64,000 nucleotides of DNA from Panorpa germanica (taxonomy: Eukaryota; Arthropoda; Insecta; Mecoptera; Panorpidae), in assembly GCA_963678705.1 (NCBI GenBank), contig OY783220.1, positions 4,795,001-4,859,000 on the forward strand, written 5' to 3'. This document shows positions 12,170 to 25,650 of this stretch, one piece after another. Numbering within the stretch: the first letter of the stretch is position 1; every line of letters begins with the position of its first letter. Under the pieces are notes generated by a model that saw nothing but the letters and a program-made list of their open reading frames with translations, was not told where the DNA came from and did no database searches. The position numbers and the translations under genes were made by a program.

Positions 12170-13540
12170 TAGACGCAGATGACACTAGATAAATAGATAA
12201 ATAGATTTTAAAAAATGCTCGAAAGACGTCTCTTTCATAGACTACGGCTGCACTACGAAAAAGAATACCTCGGAAACAAATCCGTAATTCTGTAAAACAT
12301 TGAATCTGTTGATTAAAGAGTCACGCGTAGTCTTCTAGAGTATCCTGCGTGTTTATCTCAGTTCTAAACGCCGATGGCACCAAACAATATATCGTTGAGT
12401 AATGTTAGCACCTAAAATAACCCACCTAACAAACCCTTATCCCTTCACCTTTCCATCTCTTCCATCGCCATGCCTCTTCCTTCATCATATCCTTTCTTCT
12501 CTTTGTAGTTAAAATGGTACCCAAGTTCTTTTAGCGGGATACATTTACACTGCTACATTTACATTGCTAGTTGACTTCTTAATCTTCTGGCATACAAGAA
12601 CATAAAAATAACTTACGCCTGTAATAATCGAAACGCAACCCTTCTAACGCTGTAATAGGTCCAATAAAATATACTCATTCCCTTGTTCATAGAGACAAAA
12701 CAAAGATCATGTAGATGTTTTAACAGACTTGTAAACATGTTCAACTTGTATTTAACACAATATTTTGTTTCAACCCTGTCTATATTCGAACTCGAATGTT
12801 ATATATAATGTACAATATTCGTTACAAAATCATTTCAGATTATTTTCGAATTTTGTCGAGTGCGTTCTCATGTCGCTAGGGATTGGGTTGATTGAGCGCC
12901 ACAGGGTTTGCTGTTATCCCATCCTATTGTTTAAATTGATTTTATGTTCTGCTAGATATCGTATATATTACATTATATACCTATGTATTACACTATACTT
13001 ACAGAATATACCTGAATAAATCATATTTCATATAAACGTGGTTAAAAATATCTCTTTTTTAAATTAGAAAAATATATGGAATATAAACGCATATATAGTA
13101 TGCATATAACGTATGTATTGCTATATCGGTTGATGATATTTGATAAAGAATATTATGCATATGAAATAAGGACTGGGAACAGATTTAGTATTATTAAATT
13201 TTCCATATTGAAACTCATTTTTAGGTTATGATCGTATTTCTACTTTGGAAATGGAAATATAAACTTTTTAGAAAGTTAGATAATATGAAGTAACAGATAG
13301 AGTGAAATGAAGAGCCTATACGTGTACAGGATAATATACGAAGTACAGTAGACCCCATATAAGGCGCGTAGACCCCCGAGTAGATGTAATATATACAACG
13401 GCAACGAATTTTCTGTTTTCTCATGTTCGCAATGTTCTACGAGAGAAAATTTATGAAGTTTTATGCATATCCAGTCTTTTAAAAATATTGTTTGAAATGT
13501 GATGATGAATTAGGTAAAATTAAACTAAAAGTCATCTTCC
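12170..13540. other. AT-rich stretch, no gene seen
   Basis: No gene is supportable. Open frames at 12765-13019 and 13221-13424 are rich in Cys, Tyr and Leu/Ile without any recognisable domain, and are regarded as chance. Confidence 0.45.
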
Positions 13541-13552
13541 AACATAGGATGC

Positions 13553-13611
13553 AGTAGTAGGGTAGATAGTAGACCTCTAGAGTAGGGGGTAGATAGTAGA
13601 GTGGGGGGAGG
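13553..13611. repeat. short purine-rich minisatellite
   Basis: Imperfect repetition of GGTAGATAGTAGA separated by G-rich spacers (GTAGGGGG, GTGGGGGG). Two to three degenerate units are visible. Confidence 0.6.
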
Positions 13612-13614
13612 ATT

Positions 13615-14210
13615 AGGTCAAAACGATAAAGAAAAGCATATTTTCGATAATGTTTTTGGACGACACAGTTAATAAACAATTATTTCCATAATTACTATAT
13701 GATAAAATGACATTTGAAGAATACTTTATGAAATTTTCATAAATAAAAGTCAAAAAATGAGGCATTCACCTCATTTTCTAAAATCTGAAAACCAAAATGA
13801 TTTCATTATTTGATAAGTTTCTGCAAGTAACGCTGTCAAGTTTTTCTTTTTTTACTGATATTTCAATTTTTAGCACTTATAAGTCAAAATACCGATTTTT
13901 CATGAAAAAAATCAGAAACTTTGTTATTTTAAAATACGTTTAAATTAAAAATTAAAAAAAACTTGAAAGCATTACATCGGCATTTATGTAAAGAAAAAGT
14001 GTGCAAATTTTCAAAAGAATCGGTCCAGTAGATTTTGAGCTAGAGAGAGCACCGACTCTGAAAAAGCTAAGTGTGAGAAACCGCATTTAACCGCAGACCA
14101 GAGAGATGAAGACCTAAAACTCTATATCTCCGACAGTTTTACTACAATCGACTTCAAATTTTCACACAATACACTTAATATATATAACTAAATAAAAAAA
14201 ATGAAAAGAA
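13615..14210 (+). repeat. unclassified ~600-bp dispersed repeat, copy 1
   Basis: This segment aligns along most of its length with 22740-23400 in the same orientation, with scattered substitutions and small indels. Shared words include TTTCGATAATGTTTTT, CCAAAATGATTTCATTA, TCAGAAACTTTGTTATTTT and CTCTATATCTCCGAC. It ends in an A-rich stretch after ACTTAATATAT. No terminal inverted repeats or coding motif were found. An A-rich 3' end would fit a LINE 3' UTR, but this is inference. Confidence 0.75.
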
Positions 14211-17200
14211 AAAGTTGAAACCTTTTGCAAGTTGAAAGTTGAAATCTGTGCATGTCTAAACTGTGAAGCGATTATACCTATCGAAAGGCTGAATTGTGAA
14301 AAAGATCATTCATATCGGAACACTAAAATATGAGTGAATAGACACTGTGTAGAAACCCGACACCGGGCGATGAAATATTTGACTTCGGCATCTAAAAGAC
14401 ACTGAAAGCGTACAACAGTCTGTGGATCAAAACTATCTTAAGCGCATGTAACGGCGTATCAGCGATGGCATAACGCAGCTTATCAATTTAACATAGTAAA
14501 GATATATTACAAGCATAATATAAAGTATAGATAATATTAATGCACACAACAGCATTATCGTCCTCTAGATGGTCGAGGTAGTTAGATTGCAACCTCTAGT
14601 GTTCCATTCCAGAGAAGGAATAAATTTATTCCATAACTGGCAAAGATATAAACTCTCCAAATTATAAACAAATAAAAAATTAACAAATATACCAACCATA
14701 TAATCATCTAATCCTACAAAACACACAATAGCTTATATCTTATTTAAATATAGTGCGTTTCTTCTTAATCCTTTATAGGCCCATTGATAATTATCACACC
14801 GTTATTCTATTCTTTGCTAATTGTATTTATATGGAATATCTGTCAGCAACAGATGGTAGTCTATGTAACGCAGGGGCTTTTCCTCAAAAAGCATTTACAA
14901 CAGTTAACGCAAAGCAAAAGATATTCATAATGAGAAACAAAGGCTGCATTAACAAAGGTTGAATAAATATTTAAAGTCAAACAGAGACGAGATGAAAGAA
15001 TAATACCCTTAATTAATAAAATTAGATAAAAAGGACTGCTAAATGCGAAGACAACGAACGAACAGCCGCCATTTCCAGCTACTGTGACCAAAACGAACCT
15101 AAACGACTAACGAGGATTCTTGACTTGGTTAAATGCCATGCAATGTTTGACTTTGAAATACGTTAAGACACCGCCGCCCCACCGCGCCGTGCCGGAAGGA
15201 ATTTTCTTGTCTTTTTCATTTTTCCCAAGTACATACCCTCTTTTATGAATTTGTTGACTGTTTGTATTTTAGTGAATTTTATGCTTTCAACATTTCCGCT
15301 TCAGAAAATGCTTTAAGAGAACTGTGTTTAGCAGTAGAGGCGGAAACGGAAATATCTTAGCGTATTTTTACTTACTTCAAAATTATAACATCCTGCTAAA
15401 TACAGATATATGTGTTTCTTGTTCATTGTGGATTAATACAATCACAAAAAATCTGGTCATAGAAAATTAGAATATCATTTTGGATCTTGATTTTATTTTG
15501 AAACTGTTTGTATAAATATTATGCTATCTAAAAATATTATAATTTAATGAACGCTAAACACAATTGCATTTGAGAGCGAATGATTTGAATATTTTAAAAA
15601 ACTAAGCTGGATAGAATGTGATCGTTCAAAAACATCAAAGTATACATTTTTGTTTTATACTCAAACATAACCTTAACCGTTGCAAACATAAAATTATAGG
15701 ATATTTTTATTTGTTCTTAATTTCTTTTCCTGGAATAAGTAAACTAACTTTTAGAATATCTCTCATATTTTGCATATTACATTTACATTTCAAGTATATG
15801 TAAAATATCAAATAAAATATACTTGTAAATAGATTTATAAATCATAAAATGAAAATTTAATATGTAATATTATTTAGATTTTATAAAAGAAAGATTACTC
15901 AATTTAAAATATTTATAACTTTAATATTATTTGAAAATGGAATAATAAAATATACATGGAATATTACGTTTGGTGCAAATATTGGAAAATCGAATGCATT
16001 TTTAAGTAAAAATCGTGAATTGATAAAACATTAAAAATACGTTAAATATGAATGAAATATTTCAAATAAATTGTGAATATGTTAAGTAGTATATTTCATG
16101 CCGTTATTTGTTAGCTACTAGATTTATAACATTTTCTAAAGAAAATGTACATAACTGTTTTCAGCAGGTTATCACTTCAATACAGCGAATAGAAGAACAT
16201 TTTTATAACAAATTTTATAGAAGAAAAATGATAAAATAATTGATTAAGTATGTAAATCAACAGTAAACAACTATCAAAATCTCAAGACCAAAACAAATAT
16301 TTCGCAGAACAGAAACTGTTATTATTCTCCATCTTCTGCCAGAGGGTATCATCAATAGAGCAAATAAAATAGTCGCTCCAAGCCTACAATCTATAAAGCC
16401 TATATAAAAATAGAAGTATAATCTTTAAAAGAAACTCTGGCAAATGAAAAAGAGTATTTTTTCATACGAGTAAAATTCAGGACTAACTCTTTGCTAACTC
16501 CATTTCAGTAAATATTCCATAAGTAATAAATGGATAGTATAGTAATTACTTAAACCCCTGATAACAGTAAAGTTCTACGACCTGCGTTACGACTGTTATC
16601 TACGCTCTTGAAGGTTATCGTTTCTTGTTATTTCTTGTATATTACTCTGTGAATAGATAGTTTGTTTATTTCAAAAGAACAACTGCACACGTCGTTTATT
16701 CTCGAAGTAATTTCAGATAACATTAAAATATATGTTATTAATTACCGAAACTAATGTCTCCATTTAATTGCAGAAAGATATTATAATAATGGAAAGTTTT
16801 TAATTTGTCGTAAAATCATGAAGATAGTAAAATGTTTGAAATTATAATGGATAATAAAATGCTTGTTAAAATATAGCGAATTATATAATGTTATACGTAT
16901 ACAAAAGAGGCTTCTAAAATTACATATCGCTCGTCCACAATGTATATACCTATCATTTCAATATAATAATTAATATATTGATATGATGCTATCAACATGC
17001 ATCATTAAAAATATCATGATCTCGACAAACCACATATTTTAATTAGCATAATAACGGACAGGTAATTTAAATAATTGTTCTGTTTTGATAACATGTTTAT
17101 TATTCAATGCATGTCAACGTGCACTCGTGTTCAATACAATGGATAACGGGGAAATTACAAAATGCATTTAATCCTGTCACTGGACCATTGTTTGCCCACT

Positions 17201-17395
17201 TTAATCTCGAATGAGTATGCAATTATATTCCTGCTATTTGATCCCAGAGTAAGTTTTTATACACTCATACGTTGAATTATTCTATTTATGTAATGGCACA
17301 ATATGTAAAGCGAATGGGTCACTATTCTTTCTCTATCAGAATTATATAGTTGAAAGCAGCTAAAAAACGTCATATGCAAGAGAGCACATAATTCC
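14211..17395. other. AT-rich stretch, no gene seen
   Basis: No coding exon, RNA gene or terminal repeat could be supported. A GC-rich patch at 15165-15205 (CCGCCGCCCCACCGCGCC) is isolated. Open frames at 14753-15091 on both strands have no recognisable domain. Confidence 0.45.
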
Positions 17396-17600
17396 ATAAT
17401 GGGCTTGTGAACCATGTCTTAATTTTTATAAAACTGTATATATTGATAAAGTTGGTTACCAGAACCTCAAATGTCCAATTATTTTTTAATAACTCCTTAT
17501 ATTTTAGAAGATATTAATAATTAAAAAAGTCAATTTTTCACTGTAATTATTAAAGGGATCCAACGTTATGGAAAATTCCTGTACATGTAGCAAATATGAC
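17396..17600 (+). repeat. dispersed repeat (GATAAAGTTGGTTACCAG family), copy 1
   Basis: The order of words GAACCATGTCTTAAT, ATTGATAAAGTTGGTTACCAG, TTTTTTAATAACTCCTTATAT, AGATATTAATAATTAAAAAA and CAACGTTATGGAAA recurs at 35527-35700 and 56283-56500, and its second half at 27385-27560. No coding content. It is probably a MITE or SINE-like element. Confidence 0.75.
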
Positions 17601-19275
17601 AATTTTTGAGAAACCATACGCATCATTACACTCATATCAAATTGCAACATATCAATCAACATATTCGTTTTTATATTTTAAAAACCGATAAATGTTTTAT
17701 GCAAAAAACAGAACTGCAAGCGTTATAAACTCCATATAAGTGCATCTAAAATAAAATACAATGTTGTACGCGTTGCATAAAAAGCAACGTTGTAGTATTT
17801 TTATCTATTTTTAGATATATTTTAAAAGACAACATGTGGTAAAATGTAATTTACCTCGTTTAAAACGCTGAACAAATTTAAACAAATAAACACTACTAGG
17901 AGTACAACAATGAACTGCAACAAATATAAAACTATATTTAATTAACAACTTTTTTCTTCATTATGAATACATACAGCAAACGTTTGAAATTTTACTTTAG
18001 TATTTTAATTAAGGCAAACAAACCTTTATTTTCATTTATTATACTTTTGTTTTTATAGTTACGTTACACCTTTATAGATGAACCGACAATGATTTAAACT
18101 TATATGTAAAGAAAGGTTTCTTTTTATCCTTAATACATTTTATTTGTAAATTATATTTTTGATGAATTTGAATTAAAATAAAAATTTAATTTATATATTA
18201 AACATCACTTCTAATACACACTAATACATACACATACAAAAAATATTTTACAAAGAACAAAACATCAACAAAATAAATTCCGCCCTCCACCAACAATAAT
18301 ATATAAATCCACTTACCATTGTTCGTGCAGGTGGTCATGAAAAACCGAGAATAATAAACACACTATATTTAAAAAACTGTAAATTAAATATCTTAAAATG
18401 TGCATTTTAAACAGGCTACGCTTTAAAGTTTTAGGTGATCGACTAAGTTCGCGAGAGTTCGTGGTACACGATCAAGGCCGTGACCTACATTCCAACAGAT
18501 ATACTACTCGTTGCAAAAACATATATCATACTTAACATAAACCGCAATAATTTTGATATTACTTTAATTGAAATAATAAAGTTTTTAACTAATTTCACAA
18601 CACAAAGTTTTATATTATTCATACACTATTAAATTAAATAAATCAGTCTCATATTACGAGTAGCATATAGTCACAGTAAATAAATCAGAAAAAAACTCAC
18701 ATCACATTAAAATAGACGCACAAAAGTTAGGTTAGAATTGTTAAATAATTTCTTTTTGTTAATTATAAATGTTTTTATTAGTAATTACCTTTAAAATTAT
18801 TTAATGTGGTTTTATTTACAGATATAAAATACTACCTTCAACCTTTAGATGCACTTTTAATTATTTATAGGGGTTAACACTAATTATGAAATATTTCGAC
18901 ACAAGCACTTGTCACCTACTTCTTAGGTGGCTGAACCACTACTGACTGATTTTCGAAAGAGGAAACATTAATATTGCATTTACTAAAGCCACTTTGAAAA
19001 ACATTGTCATCCCGCTAAATAAAAATAAATTGAGAATATTTTTTAAAGGGAATTAAAATTAATTTTATTTTTTTTATAGTTTTAAAAATATTTTAAAATT
19101 TATTTTAAGGGAAATTAAACTTTTCTGAAGTGAAACTTCTGTAGATATCGTAGTAAATTTTCTTATGTATATAATATTGCACTTATAAATAATAATTGTC
19201 TTTCGGTACGATTGTAAAAAATTGCATTTTAGAATAATACTTCTCCCATACTGGAATCGACTACTTGACAAAACC
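17601..19275. other. AT-rich stretch, no gene seen
   Basis: No supportable gene. The minus-strand open frame at 19074-19271 is Lys/Ile-rich, without domain signals, and is attributed to base composition. Confidence 0.45.
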
Positions 19276-19620
19276 GACTTTTTCAGGAGGGTGTAATAGC
19301 AGAGGAAGTTTCCACTTTAATGTTTATCAATACACCATTGTATTCATACGTACGTATTCATAATAATATCATGCATGTATATCAAAGTTCCGTCGATTCG
19401 ATCTACTCACAGCCGTGTATATCCGAACTTGCTTGGATGCAAGCATTTTCGTACATAACGTATGCAGTACGTTTTGCACAGTGGATAGATAAGAATGATA
19501 AACGAACAAATATATAATATGCAATTTCATTACCTTCAGTACAACATTAAAGTAGAAACTTATTATCATGATAAAGTGTCTTAATGTGAAACAACTCCAA
19601 TACACCCTTCTGAAAAGTCA
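19276..19620. mobile_element. 345-bp foldback MITE
   Basis: The left end (GACTTTTTCAGGAGGGTGTA) is repeated inverted at the right end (TACACCCTTCTGAAAAGTCA), and pairing continues inward through GAAGTTTCCACTTTAATG with mismatches. Open frames inside the interval on both strands are products of the palindrome. No target-site duplication is clear. No second copy was noticed in the window. Confidence 0.65.
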
Positions 19621-20427
19621 GGATAAGCTCTTCATGGCTCTAATTTGAATTTCATTTTATGATCGCCTAATATTCCTAGACCATAGACAAAAAAAGTTAA
19701 TAGGTCTTATGGCATATATACATAAAGGTAATTTTAAAATGTATAAGCACCATCGTACATAAGATCGTTAGAAATTGTGAATCAAATGTTTCTCCGTACA
19801 TATTTTTGCAACTTTGAGACTAAAATATTATTTTACAATTAATTTTTTATGTAATAACTTTAAGAGTTAGAGAAAATTCATTTATTTGCACCTCGCTGTG
19901 AAATTTAGTTGCAAATAAAACCCTGCAGACAATTTTAATGAAAACATAATTCTCACCACGTGAAATCAAATGACTTTTACTAAATGTCCATTTGTTAACA
20001 TATGTATAAACTTTATACTCCAAGCGTTTGTAGCACTGTAGCAAAGACAATGATTTATGCTTCCAATAAATTAGTCCGGATGTTATCTCTATATAGAGCA
20101 CTTTTAAATTACCTACTATGTTTTTGCAGGATCCGGTGTAGGATCACACACAAACATTCAAACACGTATGCATGACGACAAAACAAATGTTTCCTGTTCC
20201 GAGCTCTGAATGCAAATGTATTCAATGATTAAATTCTAGTTTGCTAAAATGTAGAGGACTTGATTTTAAATGAGGGATAGTTCAAGCTGACTTAATTAAT
20301 TGGTGAAATTAAACAAGTTCCATGGTATATTTTGTTGTTATTTCCTATTGATGCTACGAGTTCAAACATGTTTTGAATACGTAATCACTTGTTCCGTTTA
20401 TACAGATAATAGTTGTTATTATATAAA

Positions 20428-20487
20428 AGTATCGAGTCCGGATAACACTTGTCAAGTCATTGCTTTGCTTGAACGATATTTTCCATT
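20428..20487 (+). pseudogene. mariner transposase N-terminal fragment
   Basis: About 20 codons read SPDNTCQVIALLERYFPF, matching the minus-strand fragment SPNNTCQAIALLERY inside the mariner relic at 9930-10291. No mariner terminal repeat is visible beside it. It lies directly before the end of a TIR MITE, so it is an isolated scrap, perhaps captured or left after a nested deletion. Confidence 0.6.
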
Positions 20488-20502
20488 TAAAAATCAGACC
20501 AG

Positions 20503-20623
20503 ACGGGAATGTGTTTTTTACTAAAATTAAAGACAAAAATGTTTTTAGAATAGTCTCTTTGGTGTAAAAATTGTTGTTTTTGTTCGTGTTTATTGAACTG
20601 TCTCTCTGGTGTAAAACCGGCAT
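20503..20623. mobile_element. ATGCCGG-family MITE, right end only
   Basis: The sequence matches the right part of the 500-bp MITE at 11668-12167, from GGGAATGTGTTTT through AAAGACAAAAATG to the terminal GGTGTAAAACCGGCAT, followed by TA. The left part is missing and is replaced by the mariner scrap at 20428-20487. The terminal repeat here is closer to the consensus than in copy 1. Confidence 0.75.
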
Positions 20624-20859
20624 TAATAAAAGTCCTTAATTTAGTTACAAATTTTTATATATAAAAAGCAAGATTGTATTTAGTCCGTATATGTAAATAA
20701 ACTATCGATTGATACAGACTGCTGTGTCTTCAGGTTCAATCGCGAACCAGAGTTATATTTTCTAGGTTTGGTTGTTTTCAAATTAAATTGATTATTAGGC
20801 AACGGTGTGGTGCATATATAGGAGGCTAGGATATCATAAATACTGCCAACATAATAGGA

Positions 20860-20902
20860 GGTTGTCGGTGATAGGACTTAACATCGGAAAAAAGTCAACA
20901 TG
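20860..20902 (+). repeat. short dispersed repeat, copy 2 of 3
   Basis: AGGAGGTTGTCGGTGATAGG followed by ACTTAACATCGGAAA matches 31405-31445 closely and 318-348 more distantly. Class unknown. Confidence 0.55.
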
Positions 20903-21964
20903 AAATTAGAAAAATGACTTCAGCTTCGAAAATAATAAAATACTCCTATAGCGTACCATGGAAATTTTGTACTTAATATCCGACTATACTATTGTCTACG
21001 AATGGCTTGCCTGGATACAATTGATATCGCGTGTAACCTAAAAATAAATGTAATTTTTGTGCCGTGAGACATAATTTAAAATATTTCAAACCTTCTAATC
21101 CAAACTACCTTAAAAAACAATCGCGTCTTCAATATACAACTGTTCTAAATATCCATTTCTCTCCCCCCTCCCTTCTTCCTCATTATCTACAAGTTATTAA
21201 AAATCATACAGTTAGTTCCTGCAAAATTTAACGTTCAAGTTTTAACTTGCAAACGAGTTTGAACTTGTCAATTCAAATAAATATTGTTGACTTTTATTTT
21301 TGATTTCTTTGAGAACTATATCCATCTCTTTTCTTCAACAGTCTTAATAATTGTAAATAATCATCCCCATGAGTGCACCATAAAAATGCACATTAACCTG
21401 TAAAGAAAGAATTGTATGAAATATTCCCAAAATTTCTTTTAACATATAAATAAATCTTAGTTTATCAGAAACTTCAGTTAAGATATATTTGATACATGTA
21501 TTCCGATTTGCAACGAATATGTTCGGAGCTAGTATCGTGAATAAGATGTCATTTGAAAGCATTACGATCGTCGAGCCATGTGTTATGGATCCGCCGCGAA
21601 TAAATCTTACTAAGCTATGACAATATCTATGAGTAAAATGTATGTTTTTTTCCACCTACTTTATTTCTCTTCAGCAATATATTTTCCAAGTACCGAGACG
21701 AAATAAAACTGTTTTTTCCAGACTACATTAAGTTTACTTTGTAGCATGAGATAGACATTAAGGAAACAAATCTTTTAATTAAAAGAACATTTAGAAGTTT
21801 TTTACTGCAAAAATAATCGCAGTGGTAAATTATTTTTTAAATAGCCGCATAATGACGTCACTTGAAGGAATAAACTTGAATTAATAATTAAAAAATACTT
21901 ATTATTTTATTTTAAATAAGAATCAATATTAGATTAGTCTGAAAATGCAAACTAATTTACGTTT

Positions 21965-22010
21965 GCTGAAAGTCAAGGCAAATAAATAAATAAATAAAAA
22001 AAAAAATCTC
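21965..22010 (+). mobile_element. LINE 3'-tail fragment
   Basis: GCTGAAAGTCAAGGCAAATA followed by repeated AATA and a run of A matches the 3' tail of the LINE family at 7333-7535 and 37772-39557 (GAAAGTCAAGGCAAATAA). Only the last 45 bp are present. Confidence 0.55.
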
Positions 22011-22739
22011 TCTAGTAAATTATACTTTAAATAATAGAATAATATGGCGGGCTATTATTTAAAAATCAGTGGAGCCTACCCAGGTAGAAAAATGTCATGT
22101 ATATGCTAACTTGCTAGTTTCACAAATGTTAGCTTGTTGTAATATAATTTATATAGATTAGATTTTCTACTTTTCACATAGAAATTGTCTTACAGAACAA
22201 GATTTATAATCGCTAGCTTATCACAAGCTAATTACAAGTGACTTTAGAAACGGTATTTGGTGCAACATCTTCAAGTTTTGAAACAGAACTTTGTTTAAGG
22301 TTATTACAAATAATTGTTATTCTAAGTTAAATAATGAATTTAATTCTGTACAAATACGGAATTCAGAGTTTCTGCACAAAGTACAATAAAATATTTGTTT
22401 AATTCAATGGCTCTGCAGTTACTTGCAATTCCAAGTGCCACCAGACGAGCCTAGATAGCATCACCCCGGAGCTCTTAAATGGCCCACAAGAGTCGCTTCG
22501 TGTTACTGTATTCGGGTTGGTGTTCGTGTTGGTGTTGGTGTCAGACGGGAAAATGAGAAACAGAATGCTATGTGAAAACTATCTTTGTATGTGTATACGA
22601 GGCCATATAATAAAATTATCTTAACGTTAAAGATAAATATATATAATGATAATAATATATTATATAACATATTTAGGACAGTCAAAGAGGTTAGGATAAT
22701 TTAGGTCTCTGAACCACTTTTAAATATATTGCAAAATTA

Positions 22740-23400
22740 TGGTCAAATCGATACAAAACAAAATATATTTTCGATAATGTTTTTTGACGACAAAGTTAAT
22801 ATAAAATTATTTCTATAATTACTACATGATAAAACAACATTTAAAGAATATTTTGTGAAATTTTCATAAATAAATATCAAGAAATAAGGCATTGACAGCG
22901 AATCTACGATGCGTCACATAAAAAAAGTTTATTTGCGTTGACACTCATAACTCATCACTGGATTATTTGAAATCAAAAAACCAAAATGATTTCATTAGTT
23001 GATAAGTTTCTACAGGTAACCCTGTCAAGTGTTTTTTTCTTTATTGATTTTTCAATTTTCATGAAAAAAATCAGAAACTTTGTTATTTTAAAATATGTTA
23101 AAATTAAAAACTCATAAGCGTTACCTCGGCATTTATAAAAAGAAAGAGTGTGCAAAATTTCAAAAGGATCGGTTCAGTAGATTTTGACCTAAAGTGCACC
23201 CACTCTAAAAAAGCTACGTGTGAGAAAAAAGTGTTTAAGTGTTTCAAAGAAAGACGAAACCAGACCAAAGAGTTGAAGACTTAAAGCTCTATATCTCCGA
23301 CAATTTAACTCCAATCGATTTAAAATTTTCACACAATAAACTTAATATATTCTACGTACATTTATATGAATAAAAAAAAACAATTGAAACTCGACTTCTC
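22740..23400 (+). repeat. unclassified ~600-bp dispersed repeat, copy 2
   Basis: This is the second copy of the repeat at 13615-14210. It carries an extra segment of roughly 60 bp (around 22895-22955) absent from copy 1, and lacks about 40 bp present there. It also ends in an A-rich stretch after ACTTAATATAT. No coding frame spans it. Confidence 0.75.
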
Positions 23401-24374
23401 CCCTTAATGACATTATAAAAAATTAGATGAAATATATTCGAATAAAAAGTATGAGTATGAATTTAAGTTTCGAGTCAAAATAAAAAGTTTTTCAGTAGTA
23501 AATAAAATACATGTTTTTTACGTAAAGAAATAAAGATATCAATAGAATGTATAAATTTAAAAGCAATCAAACATCAACCAATATATGTTATTATATATCA
23601 CAAAAGAAACAATAAATAAATTTAGTAAATTCTGAAGAAATAAAAATAAAAAATTCTCTTCAAGAAATATATTTTACAGTACGATAAATAAAAGCCCAAA
23701 AGTGACGTATTTGTTTGAGTGTATTTTCTCTTTCTTCAAGTTCAACCATTTAAATAGATATTGATAAATAATCTGTAACTGTATTGAGTCTACGTAGAAA
23801 GAAAGAGCAAAAGAATATTCAGTGACAATAAATAACAGAAAGTTTTAGAATTATTCGACGGGCTGAATAATAATAATTGCAGCAGATGCGCCCTCATAAA
23901 TAGAACACAGACAGTATTTATAGCTTTTAAAATAAAAAAAAAAGTTCTTAGCTATGAAAAAATATAAAATTTTTAGTAATATTAACTGTAGAAGTATTGA
24001 GCAATAAATAACAAAACTTCTTTGAAGCGGAAAGATTTAAAAGCTCTTGAATTTTACTATGAAAATGAGAATAATGTATTGTATGAGTATAATTATAATA
24101 CACTCGATGAAAATATTTGAATATTTCTTAGGAATTCCATGAATATATTTTTCTGAACACCAATTTTCTATTATTCATAATATCAGAATCCTCCAACTAA
24201 TATTTATTTATTTGATTTAGCGTCGGCCTATTTGTGATACTACTTTTATCACCTCCTACTATTGTGAACATATACATATTTTCTTAAAATATTTATTTAA
24301 GTGCATCAACTTTCAATAGCTATTAACACTTAAAACATTTTTAAACATTTACAATAAATAATGTAGAAATACTA
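23401..24374. other. very AT-rich stretch, no gene seen
   Basis: No open frame, terminal repeat or RNA structure could be supported. Confidence 0.5.
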
Positions 24375-24704
24375 TCATGCGCACGGATAATGCCCTCTCG
24401 CTCCTACTCATAGCGGAATTGAAATTGGGTCTAGGGGATGTTTGGCTACTTGGATCGGTCTATCTTCTTCTCAAACGTTTCAAAACAGTTGTCTCGCTAA
24501 CATAAATAAAAATGGATCATCAGACTATAAGTAAGTTTTTTTTTTTTTTTGTCAGCTTTAAAGCGTCTGCAAGGTAATACAAGGTATTACAACTGTTTTA
24601 AAACGTTTTACAAGAGGACAGATTGATCCAGGGCCATACATCCCCTAAACCCAATTTTAATTCCGCTATGAGTACGAGCAAGAGGGCATTATCCGTGCGC
24701 ATGA
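24375..24704. mobile_element. 330-bp foldback MITE
   Basis: The left end TCATGCGCACGGATAATGCC is repeated inverted at the right end. The arms extend about 70 bp inward through TCATAGCGGAATT and TAGGGGATGT with only a few mismatches. The spacer of about 190 bp contains a run of T at 24537-24551. No matching flanking duplication was found. Pairing of the arms would give a long stable hairpin. Confidence 0.8.
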
Positions 24705-25650
24705 GGGTGAGTGAGACATAAACCTGATTACCTGATACCTGGAAAATGGCCGCCTGGTCAAGTTAGTAGGTAGGCATACAATCATTGTACATACTAACAC
24801 TACTCAATCTTACACATTTTGTTCATCAGAAAATAAGTGATGTCTGCTGGCTCTGGGATCTCACTTTATAGTGTAACAATTGAAGAGCCTCTAAATTCAC
24901 ATTCGCCCTGTGGTATATAACCGTTTCAATCAGATATCACCGACAGAATTACAATGAGAATGTGGAGCAGCAATTAATAACCATTGGCACAAAAAGAGTT
25001 ATTTAATAACATCGATCTAATAGATGTAACATCCCAATTGAATATTCAACGATTTCATTTTAAAAAGGAGATTACAACCTCACCATTGTTACGAATGAAT
25101 TATTGGAAAAAGGTCAGACTTTAGTTCAAATGTAAAACTATTTCAATTTGTAATATAGTCATTTCAATAAAATGTAAGTTTCAGTTTGTGAAATATACAG
25201 AAATAAAATTAATTATATTAAATACAATAGTTAATATTAAATACAGATATTAATTATTGCAAAATAATGTACATTACTGACGCATGACGCATTATTTCAC
25301 AAGTTCAAAATTACATTTAAGGTTAAAACCTTAATTAAAACTAAAAAAGTGAGTGAGAAATTTAATTACTTCATCGCAAATCTCATTAGGTGTGAACACC
25401 CCTTAATGTTTTCTCGATAAATGGAATTTGTTGCAAAAACTCACTATTTTTAAATGAAGCAAAAACTAACCTCAATTAATTTGTCACAGCTATCTAACTG
25501 CAACAAAATCACGTTGCTTATTGCTAAATTGAGAAACACGTCTTTCTGGTATAAAATCCTTCCTTAAAAACAACAAGTTTCTAAAGTATCCCAAGCTTCA
25601 AGGTTCACGTAATAATTTATTAACTTATTTCATTGATTATACGCGTCTAA
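24705..25650. other. AT-rich stretch, no gene seen
   Basis: No supportable coding or RNA gene between the foldback MITE and the Harbinger-type element. Confidence 0.45.

Noticed and set aside
21344..21655. 103-codon minus-strand open frame
   Set aside because: Hydrophobic, without recognisable motif. A few open frames of this size are expected by chance in 64 kb of this composition.
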